Positions 31,463 through 42,412 of a stretch of DNA of 50,048 nucleotides are shown in pieces. The stretch is from Mycobacterium sp. 1274756.6. Its GTDB lineage: Bacteria; Actinomycetota; Actinomycetes; Mycobacteriales; Mycobacteriaceae. Made by a program: the position numbers and the translations under genes. Location: contig NZ_LZLJ01000038.1 of assembly GCF_001668625.1 (NCBI RefSeq), forward strand, positions 1 through 50,048, read 5' to 3'. Each line of letters begins with the position of its first letter. Position 1 is the first letter of the stretch. The notes under the pieces are model-generated. The model was given only the letters and a program-made list of their open reading frames with translations. It did not search any database and was not told the origin of the DNA.

Positions 31463-32202
31463 TGAGTGAGCGCCTGCACGCCCGCTGGCTCGACAACGCC
31501 GAGCGCGGCGGGCTGACCGGCGAGGACATCGAACAGGTCACCCGCGCGGGCATCGCCCCGGCGAGCTTCCACGCCCTGGCGGGCCTGGCCGAGATCACCG
31601 ACCCGCACGGCAAAAGCTACTTTCTGATCCCGCCGGGCGCCCCGGCGGTGCGGGTGCGCGCCGCGGTGCTGATGGCCGCGGTGTTCAACGCGGGCAGCGG
31701 CTATCGCGGCGGGGATTTCGCGGCCACCGGCTACGGTCCCGCCGAGGTGCAGCGGATCCGGGCACGCCAATTCGCCAACGCCTGGAGCTACCGCCGAGCC
31801 AGCGCGATCGCGGCGGCCGGTGCGCTGGCGGCCACCCCGCACGGCATCCTGATGGGCCTCGGCGGCAGCCGGGCCCACCGGCTGGCCAGCCGCCGCGGCG
31901 GCACCACCTACGGCGACGTCTTCCTAATCAACCTCCCCACCGGGAACGACCCGGTGGCCCTGCTGACCGCGATCATCGAATCCGGTGTCGGCTGGTACCT
32001 CGACGACGGCACACCGCGTCCCGGTCGCCTGCCCCTCGAGCGGCTACTGCACCACGAGGAACGGCATGCCCGCCAGTGGGCGGCGCTGGGACCGCTGCGG
32101 ATGAGCCTCGGCTACCTCGCCGCGGAGGCCCGGGCGGTGTGGACCGGCGAACCGAACACCTTCGAGGCCGCCGCCGGCCTCGCCGACGGCGGCTACCGCT
32201 AG
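31462..32202 (+). CDS. Unrecognised protein with HExxH metallopeptidase-like motif
   Basis: 246-residue product of unknown family. The strongest feature is LLHHEERHARQW, in which H198-E199-x-x-H202 forms an HExxH zinc signature with Gln205 after it; Glu222 or Glu230 could be a third ligand. Before it, GTTYGDVFLINLP resembles the strand that precedes the HExxH helix in some secreted peptidase-like domains. A mildly hydrophobic stretch lies at about 113-135. There is no clear N-terminal signal peptide. GTG 31462 has a weak ribosome site; later in-frame starts are possible. I recall no counterpart between Rv2468c and pepN in M. tuberculosis. Codon use looks like that of its neighbours. Confidence 0.65.
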   Translation: MSERLHARWLDNAERGGLTGEDIEQVTRAGIAPASFHALAGLAEITDPHGKSYFLIPPGAPAVRVRAAVLMAAVFNAGSGYRGGDFAATGYGPAEVQRIRARQFANAWSYRRASAIAAAGALAATPHGILMGLGGSRAHRLASRRGGTTYGDVFLINLPTGNDPVALLTAIIESGVGWYLDDGTPRPGRLPLERLLHHEERHARQWAALGPLRMSLGYLAAEARAVWTGEPNTFEAAAGLADGGYR

Positions 32203-32210
32203 CCGAGGGC

Positions 32211-34781
<2,571 letters not shown>

Positions 34782-34788
34782 CCGTCCC

Positions 34789-34794
34789 AACCTA
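34789..34794 (-). promoter_or_regulatory. -10 box for a leaderless pepN transcript
   Basis: Reads TAGGTT on the minus strand, ending 7 nt before the GTG at 34781. This is classic leaderless spacing. Confidence 0.5.
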
Positions 34795-34829
34795 GTGGTT
34801 CGGCGAGCGCTCCCGGGTGCCCGGTTTCC

Positions 34830-34903
34830 CCTGAAATCGACACCGCAGCGCTGCCATACCGGCGTTTTCGCCGCTATCGGCCGGATTCGCTGTCGATCTC
34901 AGG
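34830..34903. repeat. Nested palindromic element between pepN and the DsbA-like gene
   Basis: Outer arms CCTGAAATCGACA (34830-34842) and TGTCGATCTCAGG (34891-34903) pair at 12 of 13 positions. Inside are a perfect 10-bp palindrome GCAGCGCTGC (34845-34854) and a hairpin with stem CGGCG/CGCCG, loop TTTT and an ATA/TAT extension (about 34857-34876). It lies between the two divergent promoters. Confidence 0.6.
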
Positions 34904-34943
34904 GACGCCGGGCCGGTCGGGGGCCGCGTACCGGCGGGGCGAC

Positions 34944-34949
34944 TACGGT
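34944..34949 (+). promoter_or_regulatory. Candidate -10 box for the DsbA-like gene
   Basis: TACGGT, giving a predicted start near 34956 and a leader of about 46 nt with a GAGAGGA ribosome site. Confidence 0.35.
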
Positions 34950-35001
34950 TGGGAACGGCGGACACCGTGCCGCCGCCCCGCCGTACTGCGAGAGGACAGC
35001 T

Positions 35002-35607
35002 ATGCCCGACAAGGCCGATTTCTGGTTCGATCCGCTCTGCCCGTGGTGCTGGATCACCTCCCGCTGGATCCTGGAGGTCGAGCAGGTCCGCGATATCGAG
35101 GTGCACTTCCACGTGATGAGCCTGGCGGTGCTCAACGAGGGCCGCGACGACCTCTCCGATGACTACCGCGAGGGCCTGAAGAAGGCGATGGGCCCGGTGC
35201 GGGTGGCCATCGCCGCCGAGCAGCAGCGCGGACCGGAGATCCTCGGCCCGCTCTACACCGCCATGGGCACCCGCATCCACAACGAGGACAACAAGGACCT
35301 GCCGCAAGTGATCGAGCAGGCCCTCGCCGAGGTCGGGTTGCCCGCCGAGCTGGCGCAGGCCGCCACCGTCGACACCCACGACGAGGCGCTGCGCAAAAGC
35401 CACCACGCCGGTATGGACGCGGTGGGCAAGGACGTCGGGACCCCCACCATCCACGTCAACGGGGTGGCGTTCTTCGGCCCGGTGCTCTCCCGCATCCCGC
35501 GCGGCGAGGAAGCCGGAAAGCTCTGGGACGCCTCGGTGACCTTCGCGTCCTATCCGCACTTCTTCGAACTCAAACGCACCCGCACCGAGTCGCCGGAATT
35601 CGACTGA
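35002..35607 (+). CDS. Mycothiol-linked DsbA-family oxidoreductase (Rv2466c-type)
   Basis: Thioredoxin-fold protein of 201 aa with a CPWC active site at residues 13-16 in [16 protein letters not shown] helical insertion is followed by the cis-Pro segment [15 protein letters not shown]. This pattern fits Rv2466c, described as a mycothiol-dependent reductase that also activates nitro-drugs; that activity is family knowledge. No signal peptide is present, so it acts in the cytosol. ATG 35002 has a GAGAGGA site. In M. tuberculosis the gene is under the oxidative-stress factor SigH; I could not find a convincing SigH promoter here. Confidence 0.9.
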   Translation: MPDKADFWFDPLCPWCWITSRWILEVEQVRDIEVHFHVMSLAVLNEGRDDLSDDYREGLKKAMGPVRVAIAAEQQRGPEILGPLYTAMGTRIHNEDNKDLPQVIEQALAEVGLPAELAQAATVDTHDEALRKSHHAGMDAVGKDVGTPTIHVNGVAFFGPVLSRIPRGEEAGKLWDASVTFASYPHFFELKRTRTESPEFD

Positions 35608-35649
35608 CCGGCCGCGCACCCGTCGGGCGCCCGGACCGGCTCTGACACA

Positions 35650-36138
35650 ATGACCGCCATGCGCGTTTACCTCGGCTGCGACCACGCCGGTTACGAACTC
35701 AAACAGCAGATCGTCGACCACCTCAAGAAGCTGGGGCACGAGCCGATCGACTGCGGCGCGTTCGAGTACGACGCCGACGACGACTACCCGGCCTTCTGCA
35801 TCGCCGCCGCCACCCGCACGGTCGCCGACCCGGGCAGTCTGGGCATCGTGCTCGGCGGGTCCGGCAACGGGGAGCAGATCGCGGCCAACAAGGTGCCGGG
35901 CGCGCGCTGCGCGCTGGCCTGGAGCGTCGAGACCGCGAAGCTGGCCCGCGAGCACAATAACGCGCAGTTGATCGGCATCGGCGGGCGCATGCACACCACC
36001 GACGAGGCGCTGGCCATCGTCGACGCGTTCCTGGCCACCCCGTGGTCGCAAGCCGACCGCCACCAGCGGCGCATCGACATCCTCGAGGACTACGAGCGCA
36101 CCCACCAGGCGCCCGCGGTGCCCGGCGCCGCCGGCTGA
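35650..36138 (+). CDS. rpiB: Ribose-5-phosphate isomerase B
   Basis: RpiB interconverts ribose-5-phosphate and ribulose-5-phosphate in the pentose phosphate pathway. The 162-residue protein shows MRVYLGCDHAGYELKQ at the start, GIVLGGSGNGEQIAANKVPGAR (anion hole and catalytic region) and HNNAQLIGIGGRMHT. As in the M. tuberculosis enzyme, the catalytic Cys of E. coli-type RpiB is Gly and a Glu follows (GNGEQ), the alternative base. ATG 35650 gives MTAMRVYLG, matching the mycobacterial form. The nei2 start follows the stop by 2 nt, so the two are cotranscribed. Confidence 0.94.
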   Translation: MTAMRVYLGCDHAGYELKQQIVDHLKKLGHEPIDCGAFEYDADDDYPAFCIAAATRTVADPGSLGIVLGGSGNGEQIAANKVPGARCALAWSVETAKLAREHNNAQLIGIGGRMHTTDEALAIVDAFLATPWSQADRHQRRIDILEDYERTHQAPAVPGAAG

Positions 36139-36140
36139 CC

Positions 36141-36947
36141 GTGCCCGAAGGGCACACCCTGCACCGGCTGGCCCGGCTGCATCAGCGCCGGTTCGCCGGC
36201 GCGCCGGTGGCGGTATCCAGCCCGCAGGGCCGGTTCGCCGACGGCGCCGCCGTCGTCGACGGTCAGGTGCTGACCGGCACCGACGTCTGGGGCAAACACC
36301 TGTTCCACCACTACGCGGGCGGCGCGGTCGTGCACATCCACCTGGGCCTCTACGGCACCTTCACCGAGTTCGAGGTGGCGTCCGACGGCGCCGTGCCCGC
36401 CCCGGTCGGGCAGGTCCGGATGCGCATGGTCGGCGCCGAGCACGGCACCGATCTGCGCGGGCCGACCGCCTGCGAGATCTTCGACGAACTTCAGGTCGCC
36501 GATCTGCTGGCGCGACTGGGTCCCGACCCGCTACGGCGCGACGCCGACCCGCACCGGGTTTACCAACGAATCGCCAAGTCCCGCAGGGCGATCGGTGGAC
36601 TGCTGCTCGACCAGTCGGTGATCGCCGGGGTCGGCAACGTCTACCGCGCCGAACTGCTGTTCCGCAACGGAATCGATCCGCACCGGCCCGGGACGACCAT
36701 CACCGACGCCGAATTCGACACCGCCTGGCGCGATCTCGTCGCCCTGATGAAGGTCGGTCTGCGCCGCGGCAAGATCGTGGTGGTGCGACCCGAGCACGAC
36801 CACGGCGCGCCGGCCTACGCCCCGGGGAAACCGCGCACCTACGTCTATGGGCGCGGCGGCGAGCCGTGCCGCATTTGCGGCTCCACCGTGCGCGTCGCCG
36901 ACCTGGAGGGCCGGGCCATGTTCTGGTGTCCCGGCTGTCAGAGTTGA
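36141..36947 (+). CDS. nei2: Formamidopyrimidine-DNA glycosylase/endonuclease VIII family (Nei2)
   Basis: Base-excision repair glycosylase/AP lyase of 268 aa. After Met removal the N-terminal Pro-Glu (MPEGHTLHRL) supplies the nucleophile and acid. The helix-two-turn-helix region (IGGLLLDQSVIAGVGNVYRAELLF) follows, and a C-terminal zinc finger has Cys243, Cys246, Cys263 and Cys266. It corresponds to Rv2464c, one of two Nei-type proteins in M. tuberculosis. GTG 36141 lies 2 nt after rpiB. Substrate preference cannot be read from sequence. Confidence 0.93.
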   Translation: MPEGHTLHRLARLHQRRFAGAPVAVSSPQGRFADGAAVVDGQVLTGTDVWGKHLFHHYAGGAVVHIHLGLYGTFTEFEVASDGAVPAPVGQVRMRMVGAEHGTDLRGPTACEIFDELQVADLLARLGPDPLRRDADPHRVYQRIAKSRRAIGGLLLDQSVIAGVGNVYRAELLFRNGIDPHRPGTTITDAEFDTAWRDLVALMKVGLRRGKIVVVRPEHDHGAPAYAPGKPRTYVYGRGGEPCRICGSTVRVADLEGRAMFWCPGCQS

Positions 36948-36953
36948 CCGTGG

Positions 36954-38132
36954 TCAGTCGGTGATGACGCCGAGCACCCGGTAGATCTCGTCGGAGAGGC
37001 AGACGCTGCGCGGATCGGCGTTGGCCTTGGTCTCATCGAACCGGTTCATCACGTAGGCGTAGCCGATGCGCTGTTCCAGATCGACGAACCCGAACGAGCC
37101 GCCCAGCCCACCGTGACCGAAGATGCGCGGATTGGGCCCGTTCACACACCGCTGATTGAGCATGTAGCCCAGGCCCCAACCGTGATCGGCCACCCGCGGC
37201 CCCAGCACCAGGTCGGTATCGAAGCCGCCCTGCGAAACCCGGATCAGGTCCATGTGCGCGCGGCTGAGCAACTGCTCCTGGGCCAGCGCGTTGTAGAAGG
37301 TCGCCATCCCCAGCGCCGACACCTGCGCGTTGGTGCCCGGGAATTCCAACGCCCGCCACAACTCCAGGTCGTTGGTGGCGATTTCGTCGTCGGGGGCGAA
37401 GCCCATCGCGATCGCCAACCCCGCCTTGGGGTGCTCGGCCAGCGACGTCGGGTGGTCGGGGGCGCCGACGGCGGCCAGGATCTGGCGGATCGACGGCTTG
37501 TCGACCGGGTCGGCGCAGCGGCGGCGCTGCTCGGCCACCGGCACCCCGATGTGCACCTCCGCGCCGAGCGGCCCGGCGATCTCGCGGGCCAGATAGTCGC
37601 CGACGGTGCCGCCGGTGACCCGGCGGACCACCTCACCGATGATGAACCCGTAGGTGGTCATGTGGTAGCCCTGCGCGGTGCCCGGCTCCCACCACGGCTC
37701 GGCGGCGGCGACGCGCTCACACACCAGATCCCAGTCGGTGACGTCGCGCCACGGCATCGGCTCGCGCGGCCCGATCACCCCCGAGCGGTGGCTGAGCACC
37801 ATGGCCAACGTGATGTCCTGCTTGCCGGCGCAACCGAACTCCGGCCAGTAGCGGGCGATCGGCGCGTCCAGCGCCAACTCGCCGCGCTCGACCAGCTGGT
37901 GCACACAGGTGCTGGTCAATCCCTTGGTTCCGGACAGCACCGTCGACAGCGTGTCGGGTGTCCACGGGTGCGCACCGGCGGCGCCGCCCCACAGGTTCAC
38001 CACCAGTTCGCCGTCGACGAACGCGGCGACCGCGGCGCCCAATTCACCGCGGACGGTGAAGTTCTCCTCGAACACCGCGGCGACCCGCTCGAACGTCGGC
38101 GCGCACCAGCCGTGGATGGCGACGTCGTTCAC
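36954..38132 (-). CDS. lipP: Beta-lactamase-fold esterase/lipase
   Basis: Serine hydrolase of the class C beta-lactamase/family VIII esterase group (392 aa). The nucleophile motif is SGTK (Ser67-x-x-Lys70) in TLSTVLSGTKGLTSTCVHQL, and the Tyr partner probably lies in QGYHMTTYGFIIGEVV. FGHGGLGGSFGFVD near the C-terminus replaces the KTG-like motif. No signal peptide is evident. The GTG at 38132 starts MNDVAIHGWCAP. It corresponds to Rv2463 (LipP) and converges on nei2 with 6 bp between the stops. The natural substrate, probably an ester lipid, is unknown. Confidence 0.88.
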   Translation of the reverse strand: MNDVAIHGWCAPTFERVAAVFEENFTVRGELGAAVAAFVDGELVVNLWGGAAGAHPWTPDTLSTVLSGTKGLTSTCVHQLVERGELALDAPIARYWPEFGCAGKQDITLAMVLSHRSGVIGPREPMPWRDVTDWDLVCERVAAAEPWWEPGTAQGYHMTTYGFIIGEVVRRVTGGTVGDYLAREIAGPLGAEVHIGVPVAEQRRRCADPVDKPSIRQILAAVGAPDHPTSLAEHPKAGLAIAMGFAPDDEIATNDLELWRALEFPGTNAQVSALGMATFYNALAQEQLLSRAHMDLIRVSQGGFDTDLVLGPRVADHGWGLGYMLNQRCVNGPNPRIFGHGGLGGSFGFVDLEQRIGYAYVMNRFDETKANADPRSVCLSDEIYRVLGVITD

Positions 38133-38160
38133 GCAGTCTCCTGTCGCGGGACCCCCTTCG

Positions 38161-38231
38161 AGCGGGCGACGGGAATCGAACCCGCGTCGCTAGTTTGGAA
38201 GACTAGGGCTCTACCATTGAGCTACGCCCGC
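38161..38231 (-). tRNA. tRNA-Gly (anticodon TCC)
   Basis: 71-nt cloverleaf: acceptor GCGGGCG/CGCCCGC with T73, D-arm GCTC/GAGC, anticodon stem CTAGT/ACTAG with loop CTTCCAA, T-arm GCGGG/CCCGT. All stems pair, with one G-T in the T-arm. CCA is not encoded. Confidence 0.95.
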
Positions 38232-38310
38232 ATTACTTCAGCGCGACTCTACGGCGCGTCCGGCGTCAATTCCAATCGACGCCGAGCATCGGCGTGGAGG
38301 TCTCGGGCCG

Positions 38311-38316
38311 TAGGAT
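38311..38316 (+). promoter_or_regulatory. -10 box for tRNA-Pro
   Basis: TAGGAT lies 13 nt before the tRNA-Pro 5' end, as expected for a tRNA promoter. The same transcript may run on into tig, since only 36 nt separate the tRNA end from the tig start. Confidence 0.45.
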
Positions 38317-38329
38317 CGCGTGATCAGTG

Positions 38330-38407
<78 letters not shown>

Positions 38408-38442
38408 CGTGACCGTCACAACCGACCATGAGGAGTACGCCT

Positions 38443-39834
38443 GTGAAGAGCACCGTCGAGCAGTTGAGCCCCACCCGGGTTCGCATCAATGTGGAGGTGC
38501 CCTTCACCGAACTGGAGCCGGACTTCACCCGCACCTACCAGGAGCTGGCCAAGCAGGTCCGGCTGCCCGGTTTCCGGCCGGGCAAGGCGCCGGCGAAGCT
38601 GCTGGAGGCGCGCATCGGCCGCGGTGCGGTGCTTGAGCAGGTGGTCAACGAGGCGCTGCCCAGCCGCTACAGCGAAGCGGTGGCCAACGCCGAGGTCAAG
38701 CCGCTCGGTCAGCCCGACATCGAGATCACCAAGCTCGAGGACGGTGAGGAGTTGGTCTTCACCGCCGAGGTCGACGTGCGCCCGGAGATCGACCTGAGCG
38801 CCGCCGAGGCGCTGCAGATCACCGTCGACCCTATCGAGGTGGGCGAGGAGGAGGTCGACGCCGAGCTGGAGTCGCTGCGCGCCCGGTTCGGCACCCTGAC
38901 CGGGGTGGACCGCGCCGCCGCCGACGGTGATTTCGTCTCCATCGACCTGTCCGCCTCCGTCGACGGGGAGGAACTGGCCGACGCGGCCACCGAGGGGCTC
39001 TCCCACGAGGTCGGCTCCGGCCAGCTCATCGACGGCCTCGACGAGGCGATCGTCGGGCTCAAGGCCGGGGAGAGCAAGGTCTTCACCACCACCCTGGCCG
39101 CCGGCCCGCAGGCCGGGAAGGAAGCGCAGGTCACCGTCACCGTCGGCGCGGTCAAGGAACGCGAGCTGCCCGAGCCCGACGACGATTTCGCCCAACTGGC
39201 CAGCGAGTTCGACACGATCGGCGAGCTGCGGGACAGCCTCACCGAGCAGGTGCGCCGCACCAAGCGGGTGCAGCAGGCGGAGAAGATCCGCGACGCCGCC
39301 CTGGAGCAGCTGCTGGAGAAGGTGGAGGTCCCGCTGCCCGAGGCCGTCGTGCAGGCCCAGGTCGACGACACGGTGCACAACGCCATCCACGGCCTCGACC
39401 ACGACGAGGAGAAGTTCGCCGAGGCCCTCGCCGAGCAGGGCTCCTCGCGCGAGGAGTTCGACGCCGACGCGCGCTCCTCGGCGGAGAAGGCGGTCAAGAC
39501 CCAGCTGCTGCTCGACGCGCTCGCCGACAAGCTGGAGATCCAGGTCGGCCAGCAGGACCTCACCGAGCGGTTGGTGATGATGTCGCAGCAGTACGGCATC
39601 GAACCCCAGCAGCTGATGACCTATCTGCAGCAGAACAACCAGCTGCCGGCGATGTTCGCCGACGTGCGACGCGGCCTGACGATCGCCGCGGTGGTGGAGG
39701 GCGCCACCGTCACCGACAGCGCCGGCGCCACCATCGACACCAGCGAGTTCTTCGGCCGGCGCACGCCGGACGGGGCGCCCGCCGAGGCCGAGACCGAGCC
39801 CGAGACCGAAGCGACCGACGCCGACGAGGCGTGA
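38443..39834 (+). CDS. tig: Trigger factor, ribosome-associated chaperone and prolyl isomerase
   Basis: Trigger factor (463 aa), which meets nascent chains at the ribosome exit. The N-terminal ribosome-binding domain begins [20 protein letters not shown] and contains [17 protein letters not shown] near the tip. The FKBP-type domain spans about 160-250 ([17 protein letters not shown], then [19 protein letters not shown]), and the C-terminal helical domain follows, with an acidic Glu/Thr-rich tail. GTG 38443 has an AGGAG site 7 nt upstream. The tig-clpP1-clpP2 order is conserved in mycobacteria. A ClgR-like box starts right after its stop codon. Confidence 0.96.
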   Translation: MKSTVEQLSPTRVRINVEVPFTELEPDFTRTYQELAKQVRLPGFRPGKAPAKLLEARIGRGAVLEQVVNEALPSRYSEAVANAEVKPLGQPDIEITKLEDGEELVFTAEVDVRPEIDLSAAEALQITVDPIEVGEEEVDAELESLRARFGTLTGVDRAAADGDFVSIDLSASVDGEELADAATEGLSHEVGSGQLIDGLDEAIVGLKAGESKVFTTTLAAGPQAGKEAQVTVTVGAVKERELPEPDDDFAQLASEFDTIGELRDSLTEQVRRTKRVQQAEKIRDAALEQLLEKVEVPLPEAVVQAQVDDTVHNAIHGLDHDEEKFAEALAEQGSSREEFDADARSSAEKAVKTQLLLDALADKLEIQVGQQDLTERLVMMSQQYGIEPQQLMTYLQQNNQLPAMFADVRRGLTIAAVVEGATVTDSAGATIDTSEFFGRRTPDGAPAEAETEPETEATDADEA

Positions 39835-39848
39835 CGCTGTCAGCGAAC
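39835..39848. promoter_or_regulatory. ClgR-like box upstream of clpP1P2
   Basis: CGCTGTCAGCGAAC matches the actinobacterial ClgR consensus as I recall it (CGCYNANRGCGWWS) at all but one defined position (T for A in the middle). It begins at the first base after the tig stop, about 50 bp upstream of the clpP1 -10 box. Binding is inferred. Confidence 0.4.
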
Positions 39849-39897
39849 ACGGCGGATTCGGGGCGCGTTGGGGGAGTGCGGGCCCGGTTCGGTTGGT

Positions 39898-39903
39898 TAG
39901 TGT
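39898..39903 (+). promoter_or_regulatory. Candidate -10 box for clpP1P2
   Basis: TAGTGT, predicting a start near 39910 and a 31-nt leader with only a weak purine-rich ribosome site (AGCAGG). Confidence 0.4.
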
Positions 39904-39940
39904 CGGGACAGAGCACAAAGCAGAAAGCAGGTATCCCACG

Positions 39941-40543
39941 GTGAGCGGTGTGACGGACATGCGGTCGGAAGGGCTGGGGCTGAACCTGGCCGATTCGGTC
40001 TTCGAACGGTTGCTGAGAGAGCGCATCATCTTCCTCGGCTCGCAGGTCGACGATGACATCGCCAACCGGCTGTGCGCCCAGATCCTGCTGCTCTCGGCCG
40101 AGGACCCCACCCAGGACATCTCGCTGTACATCAACTCCCCGGGCGGGTCGATCAGCGCCGGGATGGCCATCTACGACACGATGACGCTGTCGCCGTGCGA
40201 CATCGCCACCTACGCGATGGGGATGGCCGCCTCGATGGGCGAGTTCCTGCTCGCCGGCGGCACCAAGGGCAAGCGCTACGCCCTGCCGCACGCCCGGATC
40301 CTGATGCACCAGCCGCTCGGCGGGGTGACCGGGTCCGCCGCCGACATCGCGATCCAGGCCGAGCAGTTCGCGGTCATCAAAAAGGAGATGTTCCGGCTCA
40401 ACGCCGAGTTCACCGGACAGCCGATCGAACGGATCGAGGCCGACTCCGACCGGGACCGCTGGTTCACCGCCCAGGAAGCCCTGGAATACGGTTTCGTCGA
40501 CCACATCATCACCCGCGCCCACACCAACGGAGCCTCGTCATGA
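39941..40543 (+). CDS. clpP1: ATP-dependent Clp protease proteolytic subunit 1
   Basis: Serine protease ring subunit of 200 aa. The catalytic triad is Ser98 ([10 protein letters not shown]), His123 (ILMHQPLGG) and Asp172 (DSDRDRW), at the same numbers as M. tuberculosis ClpP1. The N-terminal segment before MRSEG is probably removed by processing, as in that protein. It forms a mixed complex with ClpP2 and works with ClpX or ClpC1. GTG 39941 gives the family start; the stop overlaps the clpP2 ATG (40540-40543). Confidence 0.96.
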   Translation: MSGVTDMRSEGLGLNLADSVFERLLRERIIFLGSQVDDDIANRLCAQILLLSAEDPTQDISLYINSPGGSISAGMAIYDTMTLSPCDIATYAMGMAASMGEFLLAGGTKGKRYALPHARILMHQPLGGVTGSAADIAIQAEQFAVIKKEMFRLNAEFTGQPIERIEADSDRDRWFTAQEALEYGFVDHIITRAHTNGASS

Positions 40544-41175
40544 ACCCTGATCTTCAGCCCCAGGCGCGTTACGTTCTGCCGCAGTTCAGCGAGCGCACCC
40601 ACCTCGGGGAGCGCATCGTCGACCCCTACGCCAAGCTGTTCGACGAGCGGATCATCTTCCTCGGCGCCCAGGTCGACGACGTCTCCGCCAACGACGTCAT
40701 GGCGCAGCTGCTGGTGTTGGAATCCCAGGACCCCGACCGCGACATCACCATGTACATCAACTCGCCCGGCGGCGGCTTCACCTCGCTGATGGCGATCTAC
40801 GACACCATGCAGTACGTGCGCGCCGACATCCAGACCGTCTGCCTCGGGCAGGCGGCGTCGGCCGCCGCGGTGCTGCTGGCGGCGGGCACGCCGGGCAAGC
40901 GGATGGCGCTGCCCAACGCGCGGGTGCTCATCCACCAGCCGCAACTGGCCGGGGTGATCCAGGGCCAGTTCTCCGACCTGGAGATCCAGGCCGCCGAGAT
41001 CGAGCGGATGCGCAGCCTGATGGAGACCACCCTGGCCCGCCACACCGGCAAGGACCCCGAGGTGATCCGCAGGGACACCGACCGGGACAAGATCCTCACC
41101 GCCGAAGATGCCAAGGAGTACGGGATCATCGACACGGTGCTGGAGTACCGCAAGCTCTCCGCGCAGCAGGGCTGA
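40540..41175 (+). CDS. clpP2: ATP-dependent Clp protease proteolytic subunit 2
   Basis: Second protease subunit (211 aa), about half identical to ClpP1 by eye. Catalytic Ser107 ([11 protein letters not shown]) and His132 ([10 protein letters not shown]) are present, with the Asp in the DTDRDK region. The N-terminal 16 residues ([16 protein letters not shown]) are the family propeptide-like segment. Translation is coupled to clpP1. A hairpin followed by a short T-rich stretch lies 29 nt after the stop. Confidence 0.96.
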   Translation: MNPDLQPQARYVLPQFSERTHLGERIVDPYAKLFDERIIFLGAQVDDVSANDVMAQLLVLESQDPDRDITMYINSPGGGFTSLMAIYDTMQYVRADIQTVCLGQAASAAAVLLAAGTPGKRMALPNARVLIHQPQLAGVIQGQFSDLEIQAAEIERMRSLMETTLARHTGKDPEVIRRDTDRDKILTAEDAKEYGIIDTVLEYRKLSAQQG

Positions 41176-41203
41176 CCCGCCCGCGTCGCCCGGTCCAGCC
41201 ATG

Positions 41204-41245
41204 GGCGCCGAGCGTGCTGTGCCTGCGAGTTCGGCGCCGTTGTTT
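41204..41245. terminator. Hairpin terminator between clpP2 and mmuM
   Basis: GGCGCCGA (41204-41211) pairs with TCGGCGCC (41231-41238), 8 bp with a 19-nt loop, followed by GTTGTTT. It lies in a convergent gap and could serve both strands. Confidence 0.45.
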
Positions 41246-41253
41246 CGCAGCCG

Positions 41254-42165
41254 TTACCCGTTGGGCGTCGGGTTCGGTCGCGCGGCGGGCGCGGCGAGCC
41301 GGCGGGCCAGCGCGGCGATGTCGGCCGGGCGCACCCGACAGCAGCCGCCGACGATGCGGGCCCCCGCCGCCACCCAGGCGTTCGCCTCACCGGCCCGGAA
41401 CCGGCGCGGCCCGACCCAGCGCCGCGCCCACCGCTCGCCGCTGTTGGGGTAGACGATCACCGGCTTGTCGGTGACGGCGCGGGCGATCGCGATCGCGGGC
41501 AGCACGTCGTCCGGCGCGCAGCAGTTGACCCCCACGGCCACGATCCGGTCCACCTCCGCGGCCACCGCGAAGGCCTCCGCCAGCGGTTGGCCCGCCCGGG
41601 TGCGCGGCCCGTCGACGGTGTAGCTCAGCCACGCCGGCAGGTCGCCCTCGGCCACCAGCGCCGCCAGCGCCTCCGCCTCGACGACGTCGGGGACGGTCTC
41701 GCAGGCCAGCACATCGGGTCCGGCGGCGCTGAGCACCTCGAAGCGGCGCCGATGCCAGGCGGTCAGCTCGCTCACCGACAACCCGTAGCGGCCGCGGTAT
41801 TCCGAACCGTCGGCGAGCGCGGCCCCGTACGGGCCGATCGAAGCGGCCACCCAGCGGTGACCGCCCACCGCGGTCGCGGCCGCACGCGCCAGCGCGACAC
41901 TGCGGCCCAACAGTTCCGCGGTCCGGTGCTCGTCGAGCCCGCGGGCGGCGAAGCCGGGAAAGGACGCCTGATAGCTGGCGGTGGTGGCGATCTGCGCGCC
42001 GGACCGGAAGAACGCCTCGTGGACCGCGGTGATCGACTGCGGCGCGTCCAGCAGCAGGCGCGCCGACCACAGCGGGTCGGTGAGGTCGAATCCGGCGGCC
42101 TCCAGCTCGGTTGCCAGACCGCCGTCGCTGATCAGCACGGTATCGTTGGGCACGGCGAACCGCAC
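41254..42165 (-). CDS. mmuM: Homocysteine S-methyltransferase
   Basis: Zinc-dependent methyltransferase (303 aa) that makes methionine from homocysteine, with S-methylmethionine or S-adenosylmethionine as methyl donor. The barrel begins [16 protein letters not shown]. Zinc-ligand Cys residues appear in GVNCCAPDD and GGCCRVRP. The frame is open far upstream, but GTG 42165 is chosen: a TACAGT box lies 7 nt before it (leaderless) and the start then matches the M. tuberculosis protein. GTG 42174 and GTG 42216 are alternatives. It diverges from clpX. In M. tuberculosis a transporter gene lies beside it; here it is absent. Confidence 0.88.
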   Translation of the reverse strand: MRFAVPNDTVLISDGGLATELEAAGFDLTDPLWSARLLLDAPQSITAVHEAFFRSGAQIATTASYQASFPGFAARGLDEHRTAELLGRSVALARAAATAVGGHRWVAASIGPYGAALADGSEYRGRYGLSVSELTAWHRRRFEVLSAAGPDVLACETVPDVVEAEALAALVAEGDLPAWLSYTVDGPRTRAGQPLAEAFAVAAEVDRIVAVGVNCCAPDDVLPAIAIARAVTDKPVIVYPNSGERWARRWVGPRRFRAGEANAWVAAGARIVGGCCRVRPADIAALARRLAAPAARPNPTPNG

Positions 42166-42172
42166 GGCCTCC

Positions 42173-42178
42173 ACTGTA
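42173..42178 (-). promoter_or_regulatory. -10 box for a leaderless mmuM transcript
   Basis: Reads TACAGT on the minus strand, ending 7 nt before the GTG at 42165. It decides the start of mmuM. Confidence 0.45.
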
Positions 42179-42345
42179 GGCGGGAGCGGAGGCGCCGCGC
42201 CTTGCGATTCGGTCACGCCGGCGACACGCCCGCGACACGGCGGCGCGTCCCGCGGGGAGCGGCCGAAGGAAGCGATAGGTTCGACATGCACCAATACCGT
42301 CGGGGTGATTCCGGTTATGAGTCGCCCGGCGGCGCAGCAAGCGGG

Positions 42346-42351
42346 TAGCGT
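42346..42351 (+). promoter_or_regulatory. Candidate -10 box for clpX
   Basis: TAGCGT in the mmuM/clpX gap, 62 nt before the ATG at 42413. AGGAAAG at 42391-42397 is a distant ribosome site and GGGAGC follows at 42399-42404. Confidence 0.4.
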
Positions 42352-42412
42352 CGAGGCAAGACGCGCGACGAGACCCGACCGACGGCGATCAGGAAAGTGG
42401 GAGCCCAGCATC

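Noticed and set aside
34782..34790. TTG at 34790 as pepN start
   Set aside because: It lies inside the -10 box; GTG 34781 has leaderless spacing and matches the orthologue.
34951..34990. SigH promoter before the DsbA-like gene, suggested by GGGAAC at 34951
   Set aside because: No GTT-type -10 element lies 16-19 bp downstream; the nearest CGTA is about 25 bp away.
35650..36138. RpiB without the catalytic Cys as an anomaly
   Set aside because: The Gly/Glu variant is the known mycobacterial form of the enzyme.
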